From positions 1-64,000 of the forward strand of contig CALNAK010000013.1 of NCBI GenBank assembly GCA_937874185.1: 64,000 bases of DNA, written 5' to 3'. This DNA is from an uncultured Lactobacillus sp. (lineage in GTDB: Bacteria; Bacillota; Bacilli; Lactobacillales; Lactobacillaceae). The notes beneath the pieces were generated by a model. That model saw only the letters and a program-made list of their open reading frames with translations, ran no database searches and had not been told where the DNA came from. Made by a program: the position numbers and the translations under genes. Below, one piece after another: positions 16,785-26,758 of this stretch (positions within the stretch are counted from its first letter, which is position 1; each line of letters starts with the position of its first letter).

Positions 16785-18941
16785 TCATTCATCACTCATT
16801 GAAAATGGCAACTGTTCATTATTTTTGCTTTCAGGTAGTAAACAAAGGTCAATAACAAGTTTTCCACCATTAATAATTTGATTATGTTTAATTACTCTCT
16901 GAGCCAATTTTTGTCCATTAAGAGTTCTATTTTCAACAAATTGGTTTTGAGGATAGTTACGTTTGGTTGTGATGGTAAATGTTTTGTCATCAGGAAGATG
17001 CATAATTGCTTCATCAAATTGAGATATTCCGAAGACATATTCATCGCTACCGGGGCAAACTGAGTAGAAACCTAGACAGGAGAAGATGAACCAGGCAGAC
17101 ATTGAACCGTTGTCTTCATCACCCGGGAAACCATCCATTGTATCGTTGAATTGATTGGATAGTTGTTTAACTAATAATTGAGTATATTCGGGATGATCTG
17201 TGTAGGCAAAGAGGTAAGGTAAGTGGAAACTTGGTTGGTTTGAGATGGCAATTTGGCCAAAGTCGATGGCGGCCATTTCTGTCATTTCGTGAATTTGGAA
17301 ACCATAGCCACCAACGTTGAAAGCTGGTTTCTGATTGCTCAATTTTAGAAGAGTGTCAGTGAAACTTAGTTCATCACTGTAAAGTTTCTTTAATCCAGCA
17401 ATATCGTGATAAACAGCAAAACTATTTTGCCAAGCACTACCTTCGGTATAGTCAGTGCCCCAGCTAATAGAATCAAAATCCTTTTTGAAATTACCGACAC
17501 TATCTTTTGGACGCATCAAACCAGTTTCTGCATCGAAGAGGTTTCGATAGTTTTTTGCGGAGTTGGAGTATTTATCAGCCAATTCGCCCTCATTGAGTAA
17601 TTTAGCCACTTGGGATATACAAAAATCACTGTAAGTATAATCTAAAGTTTGATTAACTGATTCATGGTATTTGTCAGAAGGTAGATAGCCGTATGAATTG
17701 AAATCGCCCATACCTAAACGACCCAAACGTTCATCGGAACTTTCTTGAGTGGCACTCTTCAACATAGCTTCTAAAAATTCGGTCATTTCAGATTCATCAA
17801 GAATCCCTTTAACTGAGGCATCAGCGATAACGGCATCAATTAAAGTTCCCGGCATCATACCACGTTCATCGGGGGCTAACCATTTAGGCAAGTAGCCACT
17901 TTCGAGATAACTGTTGTAAAAGCCCATCAACATTTGGTGATATTCTTCTGGAATTAGAAGAGAGAATAGGGGATAAACACTCTTGCTAGTATCCCAAAAA
18001 CCATTATTCATATACAAGTAGCCAGATTTAACTTTGTCACTATAAAGGTCGTAATGAATTGGTTGGTCGTTTTCATCTAGTTCAAAACAACGTTGGGGAA
18101 AGAGGAAGATGCGATACATACAGTGATAGAAAGTTGAAACCTTTTTCTTATTACGGTCATTAATTTCAATTAAGTCTAAGTAATGCTGCCAAGTTTCTTG
18201 GGCGGCTTTTTTTGTTTGATTCAAAGTTAAATCAGCAATTCGATCAAGTGCTAATTGGGATTGTTCAAAACTAATAAATGAGGTTGTTAGATGCAAATTG
18301 AGTTCTTCGATGTCATCAAAAGAAAGCACCATTAAGTCGTAGTTAGGTTTATCTTGATGTTTCGTTAAAGCTGATATGACCGGTTGGTCGAATTTTAAAA
18401 TGGCATAGAATTTGAAATCATTATTAAAATGCGAGTCGTAATTTTTAACTAAAAGTTTCAATTCATTCTTACTATCATCCAGAATAAACTCGCCATTTTT
18501 AGGAATGTGAACGACAATTTTTGGTTGGGAACGGTCAAATGTGTATTTGAAAGTAGCGCCATATTCAGTTGGGGATACTTGGGTCTTCACTTCATAGCGT
18601 TGATCATAAATTGAAATTTGATGAGGATTAAAGGTAGCTTCGTCAGGTCGATATGAACCGATTCGGTCGAAAGTATTGTTCTTTATTTCAACGTTGCCAG
18701 TAATTGCGGACAATGTGAAGTTCGAGAAATCACCGATCCAAGGACTAGGTTGATGAGTGATTCTGATACCTGCAAATTGGTGTGATGTTGGTGAGAAAAA
18801 CCATGATGTGTCATCAAAAGTCGTTTGTGGTGCGAAATAATTCATTCCAAAAGGAACTCCAGTGTAAGGCAAAGTATTACCGTGGGAGAAATCAGAAGTG
18901 TTGTTTGTTCCTTGGCGGGTATCAATTTGATTAATAAGCAT
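16785..18941 (-). CDS. GH92 alpha-mannosidase
   Basis: 718-residue family 92 glycoside hydrolase, a Ca-dependent inverting exo-alpha-mannosidase. The N-terminal beta-sandwich begins INQIDTRQGTNNTSDFSHGNTLPYTGVPFGMNYFAPQT. The (alpha/alpha)6 barrel carries the family block GDEDNGSMSAWFIFSCLGFYSV (about residue 600), with FPGDEDNG contributing active-site acids, and DFNSYGYLPSD upstream. No signal peptide is present, so it acts on imported glycans. GH92 enzymes commonly cleave alpha-1,2 and also alpha-1,3 or 1,4 mannose caps of high-mannose N-glycans; the exact linkage is unknown. The start at 18941 is 2 bp after the regulator stop, so it is co-transcribed from the regulator promoter. Confidence 0.92.
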   Translation of the reverse strand: MLINQIDTRQGTNNTSDFSHGNTLPYTGVPFGMNYFAPQTTFDDTSWFFSPTSHQFAGIRITHQPSPWIGDFSNFTLSAITGNVEIKNNTFDRIGSYRPDEATFNPHQISIYDQRYEVKTQVSPTEYGATFKYTFDRSQPKIVVHIPKNGEFILDDSKNELKLLVKNYDSHFNNDFKFYAILKFDQPVISALTKHQDKPNYDLMVLSFDDIEELNLHLTTSFISFEQSQLALDRIADLTLNQTKKAAQETWQHYLDLIEINDRNKKKVSTFYHCMYRIFLFPQRCFELDENDQPIHYDLYSDKVKSGYLYMNNGFWDTSKSVYPLFSLLIPEEYHQMLMGFYNSYLESGYLPKWLAPDERGMMPGTLIDAVIADASVKGILDESEMTEFLEAMLKSATQESSDERLGRLGMGDFNSYGYLPSDKYHESVNQTLDYTYSDFCISQVAKLLNEGELADKYSNSAKNYRNLFDAETGLMRPKDSVGNFKKDFDSISWGTDYTEGSAWQNSFAVYHDIAGLKKLYSDELSFTDTLLKLSNQKPAFNVGGYGFQIHEMTEMAAIDFGQIAISNQPSFHLPYLFAYTDHPEYTQLLVKQLSNQFNDTMDGFPGDEDNGSMSAWFIFSCLGFYSVCPGSDEYVFGISQFDEAIMHLPDDKTFTITTKRNYPQNQFVENRTLNGQKLAQRVIKHNQIINGGKLVIDLCLLPESKNNEQLPFSMSDE

Positions 18942-18943
18942 AA

Positions 18944-19993
18944 CTATTCTCCTAAATTATTAATTGATTGTCGTTTAATTAATTTCACAGGGATGGTAGT
19001 GCGTCGGGGAACTTCTTTGTCGGGATGATTGATTAATTCTAGTAAGATGTGGGCTGAATTTGCTCCAAGGGAGACGAAGTTTTGGTCGATCGTGGTTAAA
19101 GCAGGATAGCTCAACTTGGATGCTTGAATGTTATCGAAACCAACAATTGATAACTGTTGTGGAATTTGAATATCATAATCTCTTAATTCATTCATTACAC
19201 GAATGGCTAGGACATCATTTTCGGCGACAATTCCAGTAATGTTTTGTTTCTTAACAGCTTCAACCAAATTTTGAATTTCATCAGGTTGGTCGAGACTAAC
19301 ACGCAAAACTTGTGGTTCAATTTGTTTTTCCTTTAAAGCAGATAAATAGCCAAAATAACGTGAACGAACAGATGCTTCATTTAAGCGGATATCAGATGTT
19401 AAAAAAGAAATATTCTGATGTTGTCCGTTCAATAGTTCTTGTGTTGCTAAGTATCCGCCAGCAAAATTATCAGATGTTACCGAAGGAATGGGCAAGTCTT
19501 CAAACGATTTATCTAAGAGGACAATAGGGATGTTGTTTAAGTAAAGTTTGGTAATTGTCGGAAGTTCATGACTTAAAGTTTCAACGTAGTAGATGATCCC
19601 TTTAGCCGCTCGAATACGATCCATAGATAAATTACGGAAAAGTCGGTTATTAATCGTCGTTAATTGATAATTACTGTTCTCATCAAGAACTTCTAATAGT
19701 CCGCTCGTGTAATCGCCGAATTCATTATTATTAGCAAAAGGAATGACGAAGATAATTTCGGATTTAACAGGCACCTCAAGATTGTTTTTCTTAACAATGG
19801 TACCAATACCAGCTTGACGACTGACTAAACCATCATTTTCTAGTTCGCTTAAAGCTCTTTTTGAAGTAATGCGACTAACACCGTATTCTTCAGCTAGTTG
19901 GTTCTCACTAGGAAGTTTGTCTCCGACGGCATATTTTTGATTTAAAATTTTATTTTTTAATGTTTGATATATCAATCTATATTTAGGCTTCAT
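18944..19993 (-). CDS. GntR-HTH / LacI-sensor hybrid regulator of mannosidase genes
   Basis: 349 residues from ATG 19993 (AAAGGA about 10 nt upstream). A GTG-initiated extension to 20032 is possible but has no ribosome site. Residues 1-70 are a GntR winged helix (YAVGDKLPSENQLAEEYGVSRITSKRALSELENDGLV). Residues 80-349 are a LacI/periplasmic-binding-like sensor (IPIVLLDKSFEDLPIPSVTSDNFAGGYLAT and SIVGFDNIQASKLSYPALTTIDQ). This is the AraR-type architecture. It heads the GH92 operon and is divergent from GH125-GH38, so it probably represses both arms until a mannose-containing ligand binds. Confidence 0.88.
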   Translation of the reverse strand: MKPKYRLIYQTLKNKILNQKYAVGDKLPSENQLAEEYGVSRITSKRALSELENDGLVSRQAGIGTIVKKNNLEVPVKSEIIFVIPFANNNEFGDYTSGLLEVLDENSNYQLTTINNRLFRNLSMDRIRAAKGIIYYVETLSHELPTITKLYLNNIPIVLLDKSFEDLPIPSVTSDNFAGGYLATQELLNGQHQNISFLTSDIRLNEASVRSRYFGYLSALKEKQIEPQVLRVSLDQPDEIQNLVEAVKKQNITGIVAENDVLAIRVMNELRDYDIQIPQQLSIVGFDNIQASKLSYPALTTIDQNFVSLGANSAHILLELINHPDKEVPRRTTIPVKLIKRQSINNLGE

Positions 19994-20056
19994 AAGGTAG
20001 TAGTCCTTTCTGCTGCTACTAATATAGCACACTTTAAGAAAAAAGAACTAGTCTTT

Positions 20057-20070
20057 TGTAAACGATTGCA
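20057..20070 (+). promoter_or_regulatory. cre-like site in the mannosidase divergent promoter
   Basis: TGTAAACGATTGCA fits the cre consensus with one mismatch, in the 121-bp gap between the regulator (19993) and the GH125 start (20115). A nearby dyad TGCTA-N6-TAGCA (20014-20029) could be the GntR/LacI-hybrid operator. CcpA repression of both operons is inferred. Confidence 0.6.
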
Positions 20071-20114
20071 TTATACTGGTGGAGCAAATGATATATCAAT
20101 TGGAGGAACTTAAT

Positions 20115-21407
20115 TTGACTACACAAACTATTTCACCTGATATAAAACAATTTATGGCAGAAGTTACTAAAAAAGCTGGAGCAGAACATGCTGACTGGGC
20201 ACAAGTTTTTAACGTAACTTACGCAAATACTTTAGAAACAACCGTAAAAAAAATAGCAGACGATGACATTTTCATTTTGACAGGGGACATTCCCGCAATG
20301 TGGCAACGAGATTCAACTTGCCAAGTTCGTCCATATCTAGTTATGGCGCAACAAATACCAGAGGTTTCAGATTTCATTCGAGGGGTAGTCAAACGACAAT
20401 TCTTCAATATGAATCATGATCCATATGCGAATGCTTTTAATAGCGAACCTAACAATGCTGGTCATCACAAGGATCATACTGAGATGACACCTTGGATATG
20501 GGAAAGAAAATTTGAAATTGATTCATTATGTTTTCCTGTGCAATTAGCCTATCTACTTTATAAAAATACTGGACGAATTGATCAGTTTGATACAAGTTTC
20601 GTGAACGGAATTGAAAAATTGTTACACGTTTTTGAAATTGAACAACATCATGAAACAAGATCAAGGTATCGCTTTGAGCGTGATGAAGATCGACCAGAAG
20701 ATACCTTGACTAACAATGGTCTTGGATCACCAGTTAAGGAAACAGGGATGATTTGGTCAGCCTTTCGACCTAGTGATGATGCCTGCGTTTATGGATATTT
20801 AGTACCGGCTAATATGTTTGCGGTATTGGTTTTAGATTATATTCAAGAATTATTTAGTGGAATTCTGGATAATCCAGAAATTGTGGCGAAGGCTAAAAAA
20901 ATTCGAGCAGAAGTTCGAGCAGGGATTGAAGAATACGGTACGACGACAAACAAAGCGGGCCAACGAATCTATGCTTATGAAACAGATGGTTTAGGAAATC
21001 ACTTAATTATGGATGATGGAAACGTTCCTAACTTGTTGAGTGCGCCATATCTGCACTACACAACAATGGACGATATAACATATTTGAATACAAGAAGAAC
21101 AATCCTGAGTCCAGAAAATCCATATTATTATGAAGGCACTTTCGGAAGAGGCTTAGGAAGTCCCCACACACCAAAGGATTATATTTGGCATATAGCGTTG
21201 TCGATTCAAGGATTGACACAACCAGATAAAGCCGAAAAAGCACAGTTGTTGGAAAATATGGTAATGACTACAGCTGGAACACATATGATGCACGAAGGTT
21301 TTAACGTCAATGATCCTAGCAAGTTTACACGAGAATGGTTCTCTTGGGCCAACATGATGTATTGCGAATTATTTTTAGACTATTTCGATTACAAAATAAA
21401 AGAGTAG
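20115..21407 (+). CDS. GH125 exo-alpha-1,6-mannosidase
   Basis: 430 residues from TTG 20115, chosen because GGAGGA lies 7 nt upstream; an in-frame GTG at 20079 has no ribosome site. Family 125 hallmarks are TGDIPAMWQRDSTCQVRPYL (about residues 55-75), NEPNNAGHHKDHTEM-like SEPNNAGHHKDHTEMTPW, and GMIWSAFRPSDDACVYGYLVPANMFA. In characterised members (for example Streptococcus pneumoniae and Clostridium perfringens) it is an inverting enzyme removing alpha-1,6-linked mannose. It is cytoplasmic. It is 9 bp before GH38, mirroring the pneumococcal GH125-GH38 pairing. Confidence 0.92.
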   Translation: MTTQTISPDIKQFMAEVTKKAGAEHADWAQVFNVTYANTLETTVKKIADDDIFILTGDIPAMWQRDSTCQVRPYLVMAQQIPEVSDFIRGVVKRQFFNMNHDPYANAFNSEPNNAGHHKDHTEMTPWIWERKFEIDSLCFPVQLAYLLYKNTGRIDQFDTSFVNGIEKLLHVFEIEQHHETRSRYRFERDEDRPEDTLTNNGLGSPVKETGMIWSAFRPSDDACVYGYLVPANMFAVLVLDYIQELFSGILDNPEIVAKAKKIRAEVRAGIEEYGTTTNKAGQRIYAYETDGLGNHLIMDDGNVPNLLSAPYLHYTTMDDITYLNTRRTILSPENPYYYEGTFGRGLGSPHTPKDYIWHIALSIQGLTQPDKAEKAQLLENMVMTTAGTHMMHEGFNVNDPSKFTREWFSWANMMYCELFLDYFDYKIKE

Positions 21408-21416
21408 GGAAAAATT

Positions 21417-24113
21417 ATGAACAAGAAAAAAGTATTTGTCGTGTCACACAGCCATTGGGATCGTGAATGGTATATGGCCTATGAACAACACCATATGCGA
21501 CTAGTTAAGTTGATGGATGAATTGTTGGATCTATTCAACCGTGAACCTGAATTCAATAGTTTTCACTTGGATGGTCAAACAATTATTTTAGACGACTATT
21601 TGGAAGTTAGACCCGAAAGACGAAAAGAAGTAGAACAGCGAGTTGCCGAAGGTAAATTACGTGTCGGACCATTTTATATTTTACAAGATGACTTTCTAAT
21701 TAGTTCGGAAGCTAACACCCGTGATATGTTGATTGGTCACCAAGAATCAGTTAAGTGGGGACATCCAGTTGATTTGGGATATTTCCCAGATACTTTTGGA
21801 AACATGGGACAGACTCCACAGATGTTGAAGCTAGCTGAATTGAAATATGCGGCCTTTGGTCGTGGAGTTAAGCCTACTGGATTGAATAACCAAGTCTTTG
21901 ACAATGAGAAATACAGTTCTCAATATTCAGAAATGTGGTGGCAAGGTCCGGATGATTCTAAGGTACTAAGTATTTTATTTGCTAATTGGTATAGCAATGG
22001 TAACGAGATTCCAGTCGATAAAGAAGAAGCTAAAAAGTACTGGGACCAGAAATTGGCTGACGCTGAAAAATATACTTCAACCGATAATATTTTGATGATG
22101 AATGGAGTCGATCACCAGCCAGTTCAAACTGATGTAGTGGAAGCTTTGAAGGTAGCACAAGAACTATATCCCGACTATGAATTTATTCATTCTAACTTTG
22201 ATGATTATTTAAAAGCCGTTTCAGAGGATGTTCCCGCTGACTTAGGTCAGATTGATGGTGAACTGACTAGTCAAGAAACTGATGGTTGGTACACTTTGGC
22301 CAACACAGCCTCAGCACGAGTTTATCTAAAACAGGATAATACTGCTGTTGAACGTGAACTAGAAAATATTGCGGAACCACTCGCCACAATGGCCTTTAGT
22401 GGAACAAAAGATTATCCACATGATCAGTTGCGTTATGCTTGGAAATTATTACTCCAAAATAATCCTCATGACAGTATCTGTGGATGTTCTGTTGATGAGG
22501 TCCACCGTGAAATGATGACTAGATTTGCCAAATCAAAAGAAGTTGGTAAATTTGTGGCTGAAGATGCTATTAAAACTTTGGCTGGAAAGATTGATACGAC
22601 TGACTTTCCAAGTGATAGTAAGCCATTTATTCTCGTGAATACCAACGGATATCGTAAATCAGAAATGAAGACGGTTGAAATCGAATGGCAACGAGCTCTA
22701 TTTGCGGATGGCAGACCAGATGCTCAATTTGAAGCAATGAAAGAAGTTCAGAAGAATTTACCCGACTTACAAGTTATTGACGGCCAAGGGCAAAAAGTTC
22801 CATTTGAAATTGTTGGTTCAGACGTTCGATTTGGCTATGATCTACCTAAGACTAAATTCAGAATTCCGTATATGGCACTTTATATAACTGTTCAAGTCGA
22901 CCTAAATAATTTGCCAGCCTTTTCTTGGAAGACTTTGGCATTGGAAGCAACAGACTCTGTTGAAAAAATCGAATCAACCAAAATTTATGATGAAAATAGT
23001 CAAATATTAGAGAATGATTTTATCAAAGCTTCTATTAATAGTAATGGTAGTTTGAATATCTTCGACAAGAAAACTAATCGTGAATTCGATAATCAACTGG
23101 TCTTTGAAGATACTGGTGATATTGGGAATGAATATATTTATCGGCAATCAGCCGACAATTTGACGATGCTGTCTTCTGATACTAAAGCCGATATTAAGGT
23201 CATTCAGAATAATTCTTTGGGCGCAAAAATCGAATTAACACAAACAATGATGGTGCCAGAATCTGCTGACGACCGTTTGGAATATGAACGTCAGGCAGTG
23301 ATTGACATAACTAATCGAATTGCTAATCGTTCTGAAGAATTAGCCCCAATGACGATTACAACTGTTATCACTTTGTCAAAACATGCGGACCAGTTGCAGT
23401 TCAAAACTAGTGTTAACAATCAAATTAAGGATCATCGACTTAGAGTCCTGTTTAAGACTAATTTGAAAACGGAGGTCAACTACTCTGATTCAATTTTTGA
23501 AACGGTCAAACGTTCTAATCATGTTAGTGATACTTGGCAGAATCCGACAAACCCACAACATCAACAAACATTTGTGAACCTGCATGATGAAAAGGGTGGA
23601 GTAACTATTGGTAACTTTGGCTTAAATGAATATGAAATTTTGTCAGATGATAGAACGATTGCCGTTACATTGCTTCGTTGTGTTGGTGAAATGGGTGACT
23701 GGGGTTATTTCGGAACACCAGATGCTCAATGCTTAGGTCAATTTAGTTTTGACTATAGTTTGTCATTCCATGATGAAACATCCGAAAGTTTAGCACAATC
23801 TTATCAACAAGCTAAGACTAACCAAGTTTCTGTACAAAGTATCCAAACGGATATTCATTCCGGGGTTAAATCTGGGGATGATAGTTTCCTAACTTTGAAG
23901 GCTGATAATTTTGCAGTAACTAGTTTGAAACAAGCTGAAAGTAGTGATGGCAACATTCTACGAGGCTACAACTTGACTGCTGAACCAGTTTCGATTGAAA
24001 GTAATATTTTGAATAAGGCTAAAACAGTAAACTTTTTAGAAAAAGATTATCCTGTTTCAGCTTTAAATATCATAAATCCTGCTGAAATTAGAACTTATAA
24101 ATTTAGTTTTTAG
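21417..24113 (+). CDS. GH38 alpha-mannosidase
   Basis: 898 residues, a retaining Zn-dependent alpha-mannosidase of the bacterial MngB/SpGH38 type. Zn ligands are in HSHWDREW (residues 11-18). The nucleophile is Asp125 in GYFPDTFGNMGQTPQM, and another ligand is in NNPHDSICGCSVDEVH. The C-terminal beta domains run to residue 898. It is cytoplasmic, with no signal peptide. It probably cleaves alpha-1,3 (and possibly 1,2/1,6) mannose from the trimmed N-glycan core. RBS TAGGGA precedes ATG 21417. It is second gene of the GH125-GH38 operon. Confidence 0.92.
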   Translation: MNKKKVFVVSHSHWDREWYMAYEQHHMRLVKLMDELLDLFNREPEFNSFHLDGQTIILDDYLEVRPERRKEVEQRVAEGKLRVGPFYILQDDFLISSEANTRDMLIGHQESVKWGHPVDLGYFPDTFGNMGQTPQMLKLAELKYAAFGRGVKPTGLNNQVFDNEKYSSQYSEMWWQGPDDSKVLSILFANWYSNGNEIPVDKEEAKKYWDQKLADAEKYTSTDNILMMNGVDHQPVQTDVVEALKVAQELYPDYEFIHSNFDDYLKAVSEDVPADLGQIDGELTSQETDGWYTLANTASARVYLKQDNTAVERELENIAEPLATMAFSGTKDYPHDQLRYAWKLLLQNNPHDSICGCSVDEVHREMMTRFAKSKEVGKFVAEDAIKTLAGKIDTTDFPSDSKPFILVNTNGYRKSEMKTVEIEWQRALFADGRPDAQFEAMKEVQKNLPDLQVIDGQGQKVPFEIVGSDVRFGYDLPKTKFRIPYMALYITVQVDLNNLPAFSWKTLALEATDSVEKIESTKIYDENSQILENDFIKASINSNGSLNIFDKKTNREFDNQLVFEDTGDIGNEYIYRQSADNLTMLSSDTKADIKVIQNNSLGAKIELTQTMMVPESADDRLEYERQAVIDITNRIANRSEELAPMTITTVITLSKHADQLQFKTSVNNQIKDHRLRVLFKTNLKTEVNYSDSIFETVKRSNHVSDTWQNPTNPQHQQTFVNLHDEKGGVTIGNFGLNEYEILSDDRTIAVTLLRCVGEMGDWGYFGTPDAQCLGQFSFDYSLSFHDETSESLAQSYQQAKTNQVSVQSIQTDIHSGVKSGDDSFLTLKADNFAVTSLKQAESSDGNILRGYNLTAEPVSIESNILNKAKTVNFLEKDYPVSALNIINPAEIRTYKFSF

Positions 24114-24162
24114 TAAAAGTGTACAAAAATATTGGTTTATTTTAGATAAATCGTAATTTTAA

Positions 24163-24178
24163 TGTAAGCGGTTTTACA
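24163..24178 (+). promoter_or_regulatory. cre-like dyad before the msmK-type gene
   Basis: TGTAAGCGGTTTTACA has the TGTAA...TTACA symmetry and central CG of CcpA sites. It lies 63 bp before ATG 24241. It suggests the ATPase gene has its own catabolite-controlled promoter despite following GH38. Confidence 0.55.
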
Positions 24179-24240
24179 ATACAATGTACTTATCAATTAG
24201 AGATAAACTAATAACTGAATGTATGAGAGGGTTTTTAATT

Positions 24241-25350
24241 ATGGTAGAAATTGATTTAAATCATATCTATAAAAGATACGCTAATTCAGAAGAAGATAAC
24301 TACGCTGTTTCTGATTTCGACTTACATGTAAAGGATAAGGAATTCATCGTTTTCGTTGGTCCTTCAGGTTGTGGTAAATCAACAACTTTACGTATGATTG
24401 CCGGACTAGAAGATATTACTAAAGGTGAACTTATCATTGATGGTAAGTATGAAAATGATACAGCTCCTAAAGATCGTGACATCGCCATGGTTTTCCAAAA
24501 CTATGCTTTGTACCCACATATGACCGTATTTGATAATATGGCTTTTGGTCTGAAACTACGTAAGTATGACAAAGATAAGATTAAAGAGAAGGTTGATTAC
24601 GCTGCTAAAGTTCTAGGACTTTCAGAATACTTAGACAGAAAACCTGCCGCTCTATCAGGTGGTCAAAGACAACGTGTTGCTTTAGGTAGAGCCATTGTCC
24701 GTGATGCTCCAATCTTCTTGATGGATGAACCTCTATCAAACTTGGATGCTAAACTTCGTGTCAGCATGCGTGCTGAAATCGCTAGACTACACCAACAATT
24801 ACATACAACAACAATCTATGTTACCCATGATCAAACTGAAGCTATGACTATGGCTGATAGAATCGTTGTTATGTCAATGGGTGAAGTTCAACAAATCGGT
24901 AGTCCCGCTGAAGTTTATGACTCACCTAAGAACAAGTTCGTGGCTGGATTTATCGGTTCACCTTCAATGAATTTCTTTGATGTTCACTACAAGGATGGTA
25001 TCGTTACAGATAAGGAAGGTTTGAAACTTAAAGTTCCCGAAGGTCGTTCAAAGATTCTTGATGAAGCCGGATACGACGATAAGGATGTTACTTTAGGTGT
25101 TCGTCCTGAAGATATCCATGCTGAAGGCGCAATGGAAGAAGTCTTCCCAGAAGCAACAGTTGAAAGTGAAGTTGTGGTTTCTGAATTGTTAGGTGCTACA
25201 TCAATGCTTTATTCTAAAGTTGATGGCACAGAATTTGTTGCTATTGTTGATGCTCGTGATTACCACAAGCCAGGCGATAAGGTTAACTTGACCTTTGATT
25301 TGAACAAGGCACATTTCTTCGATGAAAAGACCACAGACGCAATCCGTTAA
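24241..25350 (+). CDS. msmK: MsmK/UgpC-type sugar ABC transporter ATPase
   Basis: 369 residues from ATG 24241 (GAGAGGG upstream); an upstream in-frame ATG at 24184 overlaps the promoter/cre region. Walker A is GPSGCGKST (40-48), the signature is LSGGQRQR, Walker B is IFLMDEP, and the H-loop is YVTHDQTEAM. A TOBE-like C-terminal regulatory domain includes LGVRPEDI. MsmK-type ATPases energise several carbohydrate importers that lack their own ATPase. The permease/binding-protein genes at 29.3-32.7 kb have none, so this is the obvious partner. Confidence 0.9.
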   Translation: MVEIDLNHIYKRYANSEEDNYAVSDFDLHVKDKEFIVFVGPSGCGKSTTLRMIAGLEDITKGELIIDGKYENDTAPKDRDIAMVFQNYALYPHMTVFDNMAFGLKLRKYDKDKIKEKVDYAAKVLGLSEYLDRKPAALSGGQRQRVALGRAIVRDAPIFLMDEPLSNLDAKLRVSMRAEIARLHQQLHTTTIYVTHDQTEAMTMADRIVVMSMGEVQQIGSPAEVYDSPKNKFVAGFIGSPSMNFFDVHYKDGIVTDKEGLKLKVPEGRSKILDEAGYDDKDVTLGVRPEDIHAEGAMEEVFPEATVESEVVVSELLGATSMLYSKVDGTEFVAIVDARDYHKPGDKVNLTFDLNKAHFFDEKTTDAIR

Positions 25351-25368
25351 AATTGGTGGTTAAAATGT

Positions 25369-26226
25369 ATGCTAGGAAGTATTGCTAAATTTTTAGAGTT
25401 ATACCCAGATGCAAAATTAGTTATAGAGCCAAGCTCTGATCCCCATAACTATAATTGTTTGATATCTGGTCAATGGATCACAATCAAAAAAGACCGTTTA
25501 AGTGATAACGAGAAATTTCTCTTATCCTTAGTCAGCCAAGATAATAATAATAAATCTGTTGATAACCAATGGTGGAAATTCTTAGTTCATGAAAATGACG
25601 AGATTCCCACTGGAGATATGAACGTTCGAGTGCTTCAATTCGAAGTCCAAAAGTTGGATTCTGATAGTCGTGCTGAACAGTGGTTAAATGTATTTAAAGA
25701 TACATTTGATGATGTTGTTGAAACTTTTTGGATCAATAAATACACTGGTATTTTAATTGAGAAGGAAACAACAACTAATCCGGATAAGGTTGAAATCCAG
25801 AGGATGATTCAACTAATTGATTCCGACTTTTACACAAAAAGTCACGTTTATGTTGGTCAGTTCTGGCCGGTTGACGATAAACTTCCAAATATCTTTGATA
25901 TGGAACGGCAGCTGTTTCATAAGTCCCTTGAGATGAAGGAAGATGTTAACAACTTATCCACGGTTATCCTTGATTTTCTCATTGAACAGAATTTGAAGAA
26001 TACAGATATGTTCAAGGGTCTCAAGAAAAAGATTGATGTTGATTCTAAGACAAGACAGATGATCAATACTTTGTATGAGTGTGATTCCAATTTGGCTAAA
26101 ACTTCAAAGATGCTCTTTTTACATCGAAATACATTATTGTATCGAATTGAAAAGTTCTATGAACAGACCGGTTTTGATCTGAAAGATCGAAATGATTTAG
26201 TTCTATGCTTTTTATTATTAAAATAG
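25369..26226 (+). CDS. PucR/CdaR-type HTH regulator linked to msmK
   Basis: 285 residues. The C-terminal 60 residues form a PucR-type helix-turn-helix (CDSNLAKTSKMLFLHRNTLLYRIEKFYEQTGFDL). The first 220 residues are a poorly conserved sensor region I cannot assign. ATG 25369 is preceded by a weak GGTGG. It lies 18 bp after the ATPase gene, so it is probably co-transcribed. A regulator of this type next to msmK suggests it tunes ATPase or importer expression; the ligand is unknown. Confidence 0.75.
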   Translation: MLGSIAKFLELYPDAKLVIEPSSDPHNYNCLISGQWITIKKDRLSDNEKFLLSLVSQDNNNKSVDNQWWKFLVHENDEIPTGDMNVRVLQFEVQKLDSDSRAEQWLNVFKDTFDDVVETFWINKYTGILIEKETTTNPDKVEIQRMIQLIDSDFYTKSHVYVGQFWPVDDKLPNIFDMERQLFHKSLEMKEDVNNLSTVILDFLIEQNLKNTDMFKGLKKKIDVDSKTRQMINTLYECDSNLAKTSKMLFLHRNTLLYRIEKFYEQTGFDLKDRNDLVLCFLLLK

Positions 26227-26264
26227 AAAGTACCGAATACGGTCGGCTTTCGATCATAAACATT

Positions 26265-26301
26265 AATACCGCCAATTCGCGTTTTGAATTGACGGTATTT
26301 T
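26265..26301 (+). terminator. Terminator after the msmK-regulator pair
   Basis: AATACCGCCAATTC (26265-26278) pairs with GAATTGACGGTATT (26286-26299), followed by a short T run. Confidence 0.7.
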
Positions 26302-26352
26302 GTTAGGTATGCTACTTTTTATAAAGATTGAAAATTAGGTAGTGTGTAATTT

Positions 26353-26514
26353 CCGTCTTCCATGAAAAGTCGATTGGGTTGGAACATAGCCGGCACAACT
26401 TGAAGCCAACGATGAACCTGTTGTCTACAAGCTTGGCCTTTGACTAAGCTGGCAAAGTACGCCAACTAAGTCAAATTTGGCTATTGAACCCATCGCCTTT
26501 TCATTCCAGATTAG
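26353..26514 (+). repeat. Structured intergenic element, copy 6 (forward)
   Basis: Near-identical to the copy at 16452. The few differences lie mainly in the first inner hairpin and in GGT/GTC of the left outer arm. It runs from CCGTCTTCC to CCAGATTAG, and with the terminator at 26265 it fills most of the 532-bp gap before GH84. No coding sequence is seen. Confidence 0.75.
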
Positions 26515-26758
26515 TTGGTATTTTTGTTTGATTTTTGGATTAAACATTTTATAGCCGTAACAGATTAGTATTATGGGTTTTAAATTCGAATTGATAAAAA
26601 CATGCAAGAATGCCTCAATGTTGGTTTTTTATACTTATGGATAACTAATTCCTTATCCTAAACCTAATTAAAGAAAGAGCCGAAATTTAAAATGTACTTC
26701 CGCTTTTGTTTTAACCAAAATTAAGTTAGAAACAAAATTTTGAGGGAGATTAAATATT

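Noticed and set aside
24184..24240. Longer start for the ABC ATPase gene
   Set aside because: The upstream ATG has no ribosome site and the extra residues are unlike the family; ATG 24241 has GAGAGGG and begins the conserved domain.
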